Origin: Verrucomicrobiales bacterium
Lineage (GTDB): Bacteria; Verrucomicrobiota; Verrucomicrobiia; Verrucomicrobiales; DEV007
Direction of reading: 5' to 3'
Length of the DNA stretch: 9,866 nt
Assembly: GCA_003232855.1 (NCBI GenBank)
Contig: QIKC01000150.1
Coordinates: 1 to 9,866, forward strand
Below, in pieces: positions 8,501-9,866 of this stretch. Positions within the stretch are counted from its first letter, which is position 1; each line of letters opens with the position of its first letter. The position numbers were made by a program, and so were the translations under genes. The notes beneath the pieces were generated by a model. The model saw only the letters and a program-made list of their open reading frames with translations. It ran no database searches and had not been told where the DNA came from.

Positions 8501-9538
8501 GTCGAGGTAATCGAAAAAAGTGCCATGAACATCTGCCTACCGGACACCGCAACCTTGCTCGGCGCCTTCGTCAACGACGAGAGCGTCGGCATCGTCAGCG
8601 AAGGTGACGCCCACCGCTTCTACGTGCATCCACGCGAGCAAGGCGGCACCGCCCAGGTGGCTATCTCTTGGTCGCACACGCCCGCGAAATCTGGTTCGCG
8701 GAAGGTCTCGCTGACCGGACCGGAATTCAACGTGCCGCTCCAAAACATCACCTGGGAGGTCATCCTGCCGGCAGGCTACACCCTGCGCAGCGCCAGCGGC
8801 ACACTCGACCTCGCCGACCGACGGGACTACCGCCACTACGATTTCGAAGAGTATCAACAAGCCGTTCTCCAACGCCGAGACGTGCTGCATCAAGACGGCA
8901 TCCAATCGTTAGAGAAAGGCATCCGCTGGCGCGATCAGGGCGACCAGCGGAGAGCACTCATCGAATTCGCCCGCGCCGCCGACAACCAAGAACTCGCCCC
9001 CGCCGCCAACGAGGACGCCCGCGTGCAACTGCGCGAGCTACAGACCGAACAGACCATCCTCGGCCTTAATACCCGCCGCCAGAAACTCTACCTCGACAAC
9101 GTCGGCGAGACCAACGTCGCCCCCAACCAACAGCTCGAGCAGGCCGCCGAGCGCAATCCCCTTCTCCAGGGACAGCTTAACTACGACCCGCAAAAGGTCG
9201 ATATGCTGTTGCTCGGCAACAGTGCAGAAGAGACCGGCGCCCTGCGCCGCATCGCCACCCGCCTGGTCGGCCAGCGGCTCGCCGCCGAACCCGCGCTCCA
9301 GGCCATCGATGTCCCGGTGCAAGGCCGCGGCGAAGTGCTCACCTTCCACCGCAGCGTGCAGGTCGATGGCGGCTCGCCCTTGCAATTGAACCTGCGTATC
9401 GCCCGCGAAGGGAGTCACGGCTTCAGCCTGCTCGCCCTACTCGCCCTCGCCGTCATGATGCTGCTCTGCTACTGGAAGCCCGAAGGCGGCACCCCGTCAG
9501 AATTCGCTTCGCGAGATAAATTGAAACGGACGTTGTAA
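2528..9538 (+). CDS. Giant exported multi-pass membrane protein with duplicated beta-rich modules, function unknown
   Basis: The protein has 2336 residues in one uninterrupted frame. Residues 1-17 form a signal peptide (basic K2, hydrophobic core, likely cut after SFA), which supports the start at 2528 although no Shine-Dalgarno precedes it. Residues about 59-996 hold repeated beta-rich modules. Residues 1058-1262 hold about six membrane segments, the last of which looks like a second signal sequence (1238-1262). Residues about 1270-2052 repeat the module pattern. Residues about 2104-2195 are helical, and 2300-2316 is a final membrane anchor followed by a short basic tail. No enzyme motif is visible. 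The modules share W-x-L-x-(I/V)-P-E-G followed by V-x-G, for example W596-G603 and W766-G773. Charged residues beside the membrane segments obey the positive-inside rule, placing both large halves outside the cytoplasm. Similar very large hypothetical proteins next to VWA genes occur, as I recall, in Verrucomicrobia and Planctomycetes. A structural or ligand-binding envelope role is inference. Confidence 0.9.
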   Translation: MKLTIAALCLACAYSFAQEPVAEDIDVVPAVPGSDTIPLIIEARRLQQTPPPLFFSASSQSVITLNAHSWSAEIDLELRVLQGKADLLVLAIHGDGDITSVSGDGIAAWGVARRTVGDRVERFLEIRPTLGEDGKSAATLKAKIVVSAKDLQLPAEANIFILGAGDAVGFSSLISLSTDASLDVRIAAAFGLVPVGGTTPSDRNWKFQSFGEGKLSLHLTPGGAALAAVEMVGVSLTGSIDESGRSARFVLTGEARVSAAEGGHIDILSGRAAVSELPAGDAFSLRLDPRDEAPVYQLVFPSAGTFPVRFEFQAGLSESDGHYGLDFLAPAGAVVPVNLDGLAGDSKFDSAAAVFPLLQGVRWTGFLAANGRCQLAWQKASDQGEGKLFFASDAIVDAHVGAGLLRQSTLFDLTPLQGKLDGVNILLEGEGAILSVEGDAVLGWTVTDAGEGKRLLRIQSSQPIATKQSIVVRSQAPLGDFPVKLAPLRLTPQGAVRHSGYLRVSNSGAVRLEVNGVTGLTQIAPEQFPGDALPDGARQVFVYRFPSAGHSYQINADQILPEISVSQILIYEMTDTDRVIDGRIELDIREAPVREWTLRIPEGYAVVSVDGAEIADHVISSEAEGDSRLLKILFRNAVIGRQLVQFRLEKNIAAAAGPWSLPALSYPGAKSVRGHVGAAVVAGFRATPAQIDNLSEVPMAYFPEKTPGLQQTFRLRDAAWSATLDVAALAQSVQVDVFHLYSLKQGIAYGSVLLNYFVVGAPVGEWRLEVPEGIGNLAVEGQNVQGWRRDEATGQLVITLHQPTLGAATLLLTFEQPIDTGSASLHPGQVKPVGVQSERGFIQVVSPSQVRHEITAASPGLLKLSPLELPAEFRLLTSSPSLAIYQYSARPLELALDIKWSTPGKTIDQVVDYANLDSHVSGDGQVVTNAKFYVRSRGHKALRLQLPAGARLWEASVNGATVNARTDADMTLVPLPAGIDPNTPIQVGVSFGQTADNPRRPTLVAPTLSVPTVIATWTVRGDPDRRLVPAGRRTPALTDPMQTETGFTWLQARGGSTPLLLVTFALIGIILTRAGTTARAPQIVGIVLLSISIVMAAGLASRAGDEQSVGQSTLEFVAPVVPGGESVTLQLRNVAAWETYISWPGVVVVLVGIALLAGGRLIALSAARPPAAALGIALLGGGLLAQRGGAAPFLITLAVFLYLYAIHPPLRATVAELRCRAARRRQNTAAKTPDGGVTSCLLALCVSAGLLGAFGTSSTQAADPPPMADSVSQVLRIHDDRIYADLELQIDARQSDTLLLLRSPAVLTAFAADGLRVTKREVGGAVEYWLVVERTGRTRATLSYELPLTSPVKSFTLPTGGAAVQRLDLRYEQPGWEFLSPAAIKIEPLPDLPANASGARMILSPGAGATVHLKPKSRDLSTEKATFFAEVANLFLPAPGLVDGRHKVIVRPSRGQLASLDLDVPEGFTVSEVVGNDDDIDSWRFDPESRSLHIRLAPAKTKPFSLLVSTQQSTGALPATTTLRPLGVRGAVSQVGTLAVAFGSDAQPEKITPDHMSKVNLDDFDTSLLPADKDGQPLIALHQAFRYQGTTGSVIVTAAAVAPEVRVSTRQTLSIGADRLVLAVDLLADITRAGLFKLSFLLTNDLEIETASGDALSHWTESGEGERRIITLHLNGRTIGAQKFAISLTGPAPTAQEEWPVPRFSIREATRQTGQLLVVPEQGIRAAAASRQHVSQLDARRLSGGRNGTLAFRLLQADWQLGLALEQLDTWITAQALQEVTLRESLTRTRLSINYQVENAAVKTLRLHLPGLTADEEKTVRAGGKTVADIVKIETAEDGDTGAASDLWELRFSRRILGSAKVEIDYQRTADRSSVTAGGQTDRLRVARLVGVRQAAYWVAIRVSDHLEISIAETPRGWERVDWSAIPRDLHDPRDRSMPAFAFRAVEPEAALAVKIQRHSVAETLSLRIGSGHFTTVFSPGGASITEAKMQVEVIEKSAMNICLPDTATLLGAFVNDESVGIVSEGDAHRFYVHPREQGGTAQVAISWSHTPAKSGSRKVSLTGPEFNVPLQNITWEVILPAGYTLRSASGTLDLADRRDYRHYDFEEYQQAVLQRRDVLHQDGIQSLEKGIRWRDQGDQRRALIEFARAADNQELAPAANEDARVQLRELQTEQTILGLNTRRQKLYLDNVGETNVAPNQQLEQAAERNPLLQGQLNYDPQKVDMLLLGNSAEETGALRRIATRLVGQRLAAEPALQAIDVPVQGRGEVLTFHRSVQVDGGSPLQLNLRIAREGSHGFSLLALLALAVMMLLCYWKPEGGTPSEFASRDKLKRTL
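2702..5515 (+). repeat. First array of degenerate beta-modules (residues about 59-996)
   Basis: At least five related segments can be aligned by eye: residues 59-146, 409-478, 538-652, 709-818 and 882-996. The full unit runs: an aromatic-rich strand, a stretch of alternating hydrophobics, (E)W-x-L-x-(I/V)-P-E-G, V-x-V-x-G, a turn with W or D, L-x-I-x-L, a conserved G, then a closing hydrophobic strand. Clear cores are EWTLRIPEG (595-603), EWRLEVPEG (765-773) and LRLQLPAG (942-949). Segments 59-146 and 409-478 share GxGxIxSVxGDxxxxW. Sequence identity is low, so these are old protein-level repeats, not DNA repeats. Confidence 0.6.
5699..6313 (+). other. Membrane hub between the two halves of the giant protein
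   Basis: Hydrophobic stretches lie at residues about 1058-1074, 1083-1100, 1145-1164, 1171-1186, 1192-1207 and 1238-1255. The loop after the first (R1075 to R1079) and the one containing R1160/R1168 are basic and should be cytoplasmic. The 1101-1142 loop is acidic and should be outside. Residues 1208-1237 contain RCRAARRR and should be inside. The sixth stretch, with SSTQA before ADPPP, looks like a signal sequence for the second half. An even number of crossings returns the chain to the outside. Confidence 0.65.
6335..8683 (+). repeat. Second array of degenerate beta-modules (residues about 1270-2052)
   Basis: Residues 1270-1350 resemble the first module of the N-terminal half (59-146): both have alternating-hydrophobic D/E-L-E-L strands, a VLTAF- or ITSV-like strand with DG, and a W/E-Y-W closing strand. 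Further units are residues 1444-1512 (DVPEG at 1463-1467), 1578-1693 (HQAFRY start, GDALSHW turn, IITLHLNGRTIG close), 1747-1871 (LRLHLPG at 1805-1811) and about 1990-2052 (ICLPD at 2002-2006). A last LPAG occurs at 2080-2083. Parallel order in the two halves points to an internal duplication and fusion. Confidence 0.55.
8837..9112 (+). other. Helical TPR-like segment near the C-terminus of the giant protein
   Basis: Residues about 2104-2195 change from beta-like to helical pattern. GDQRRALIEFARAAD resembles the second half of a tetratricopeptide repeat, and NEDARVQL (2161-2168) followed by LGLNTR (2178-2183) looks like the conserved C-terminal signature I recall in related giant proteins. 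A beta strand region VLTFHRSVQVDGG (from 2270) and the anchor at 2300-2316 follow. A role as a docking surface is inference. Confidence 0.5.
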
Positions 9539-9655
9539 GCCAAAAAAGTTCGCCAGCCCATATAGAATATCGCCAAACAGCGGTTTTGAGCTTTCAAACA
9601 TAGCCATGCATTTGAAAATAATTTTACTTGTATTTGCGCGCAACTAGGTTAGTTA
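9539..9655. other. AT-rich intergenic gap
   Basis: This 117-base gap is about 35-42% G+C by hand count, against about 65% in the flanking gene. It contains TATAGAAT (9561-9568), which resembles a -10 box but lacks a convincing -35; a palindrome AAAATAATTTT (9615-9625); and the hairpin listed separately. The start of an insertion element could lie here, but its far end is outside the window, so terminal repeats cannot be checked. Confidence 0.5.
9583..9599 (+). other. Weak AT-rich hairpin downstream of the giant gene
   Basis: TTTGA (9585-9589) pairs with TCAAA (9594-9598) around a GCTT loop, and an outer G9583/C9599 pair can extend the stem with a bulge. An overlapping alternative pairs AAAC (9575-9578) with GTTT (9583-9586). 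There is no GC-rich stem and no T run, so this is not a good intrinsic terminator. Confidence 0.3.
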
Positions 9656-9866
9656 ATGGCCATGCCTAGTGCGGAGCCAAAAGTTCACCTCGAAATCCAG
9701 ACCAGCAGGAAGACCCCTGTCGGCATCCTCCGGACGACCTTTTGGGACAGGGAACAGAAAAAATACCGCCATCAGCAGATAGCCCGGATCAAGAACAAAA
9801 GCCTCGATGAACTCCGGCTGATACAAGCATCCTTCAGGGGCGACGCGGTTCTAGCAGAGAGCCCAG
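9656..9866 (+). CDS. N-terminal part of a probable IS4/IS1634-type transposase, cut by the window edge
   Basis: An open frame of 70 codons runs off the right edge. An in-frame TAG at 9650-9652 means the start must be the ATG at 9656 or the one at 9662. AGG at 9646-9648, seven bases before 9656, favours the first. The protein begins MAMPSAEPKVHLEIQ and continues with GILRTTFWDREQKKYRHQ, then SLDELRLIQASFRG. A short beta strand pair, a basic D-R-E-x-K-K turn and then an L-rich helix recall the N-terminal region of DDE transposases of the IS1634/IS4 group in Verrucomicrobia and others. No catalytic residue is in view, so the family call is tentative. It follows the giant gene by 117 AT-rich bases and reads in the same direction. 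Confidence 0.55.
   Translation, partial: MAMPSAEPKVHLEIQTSRKTPVGILRTTFWDREQKKYRHQQIARIKNKSLDELRLIQASFRGDAVLAESP

Noticed and set aside
9561..9568. TATAGAAT as a promoter -10 box for the transposase gene
   Set aside because: No acceptable -35 lies 16-18 bases upstream, and the gap is AT-rich enough for chance matches.
9583..9599. Rho-independent terminator for the giant gene
   Set aside because: The stem is short and AT-rich and no T run follows, so it does not meet the usual pattern.

Overview
This 9.9 kb window comes from a GC-rich bacterium, roughly 65% G+C in the main genes by hand counts of sample lines. The gene content best fits the Verrucomicrobiota or related PVC lineages. The reasons are a YfbK-like von Willebrand A (VWA) protein with the phrase VSDVSFKLA and a coiled-coil N-terminus, followed by a giant exported protein of a kind I associate with that group. 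This assignment rests on remembered family features, not on a search.

Layout. All genes read on the plus strand. (1) Positions 1-2495 hold a membrane-anchored coiled-coil plus VWA protein, split over three reading frames by two lesions: a small deletion near 1299/1300 and an extra A at 1484-1486. The second lesion falls inside the metal-binding DxSxS motif. The frame is open to the left window edge, so the true start probably lies outside. (2) After 32 bases comes one uninterrupted 2336-residue gene (2528-9538). It encodes an exported, multi-pass membrane protein built from two related halves. Each half is a string of beta-rich modules with a recurring hydrophobic-x-hydrophobic-P-(E/A)-G motif. 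The halves are separated by a hub of about six membrane segments, and the protein ends in a helical region plus a last membrane anchor. (3) Positions 9539-9655 form an AT-rich gap with small hairpins. (4) From 9656 to the window end runs the first 70 codons of another gene, probably a DDE transposase.

How they may work together. The VWA protein and the giant protein are co-directional and closely spaced, so they are probably one operon making a cell-envelope assembly. The VWA domain would bind metal and ligand and the giant protein would be its partner. That is inference. The break in the VWA gene next to a likely insertion sequence suggests the locus may be decaying in this strain, although the giant gene is still fully open.
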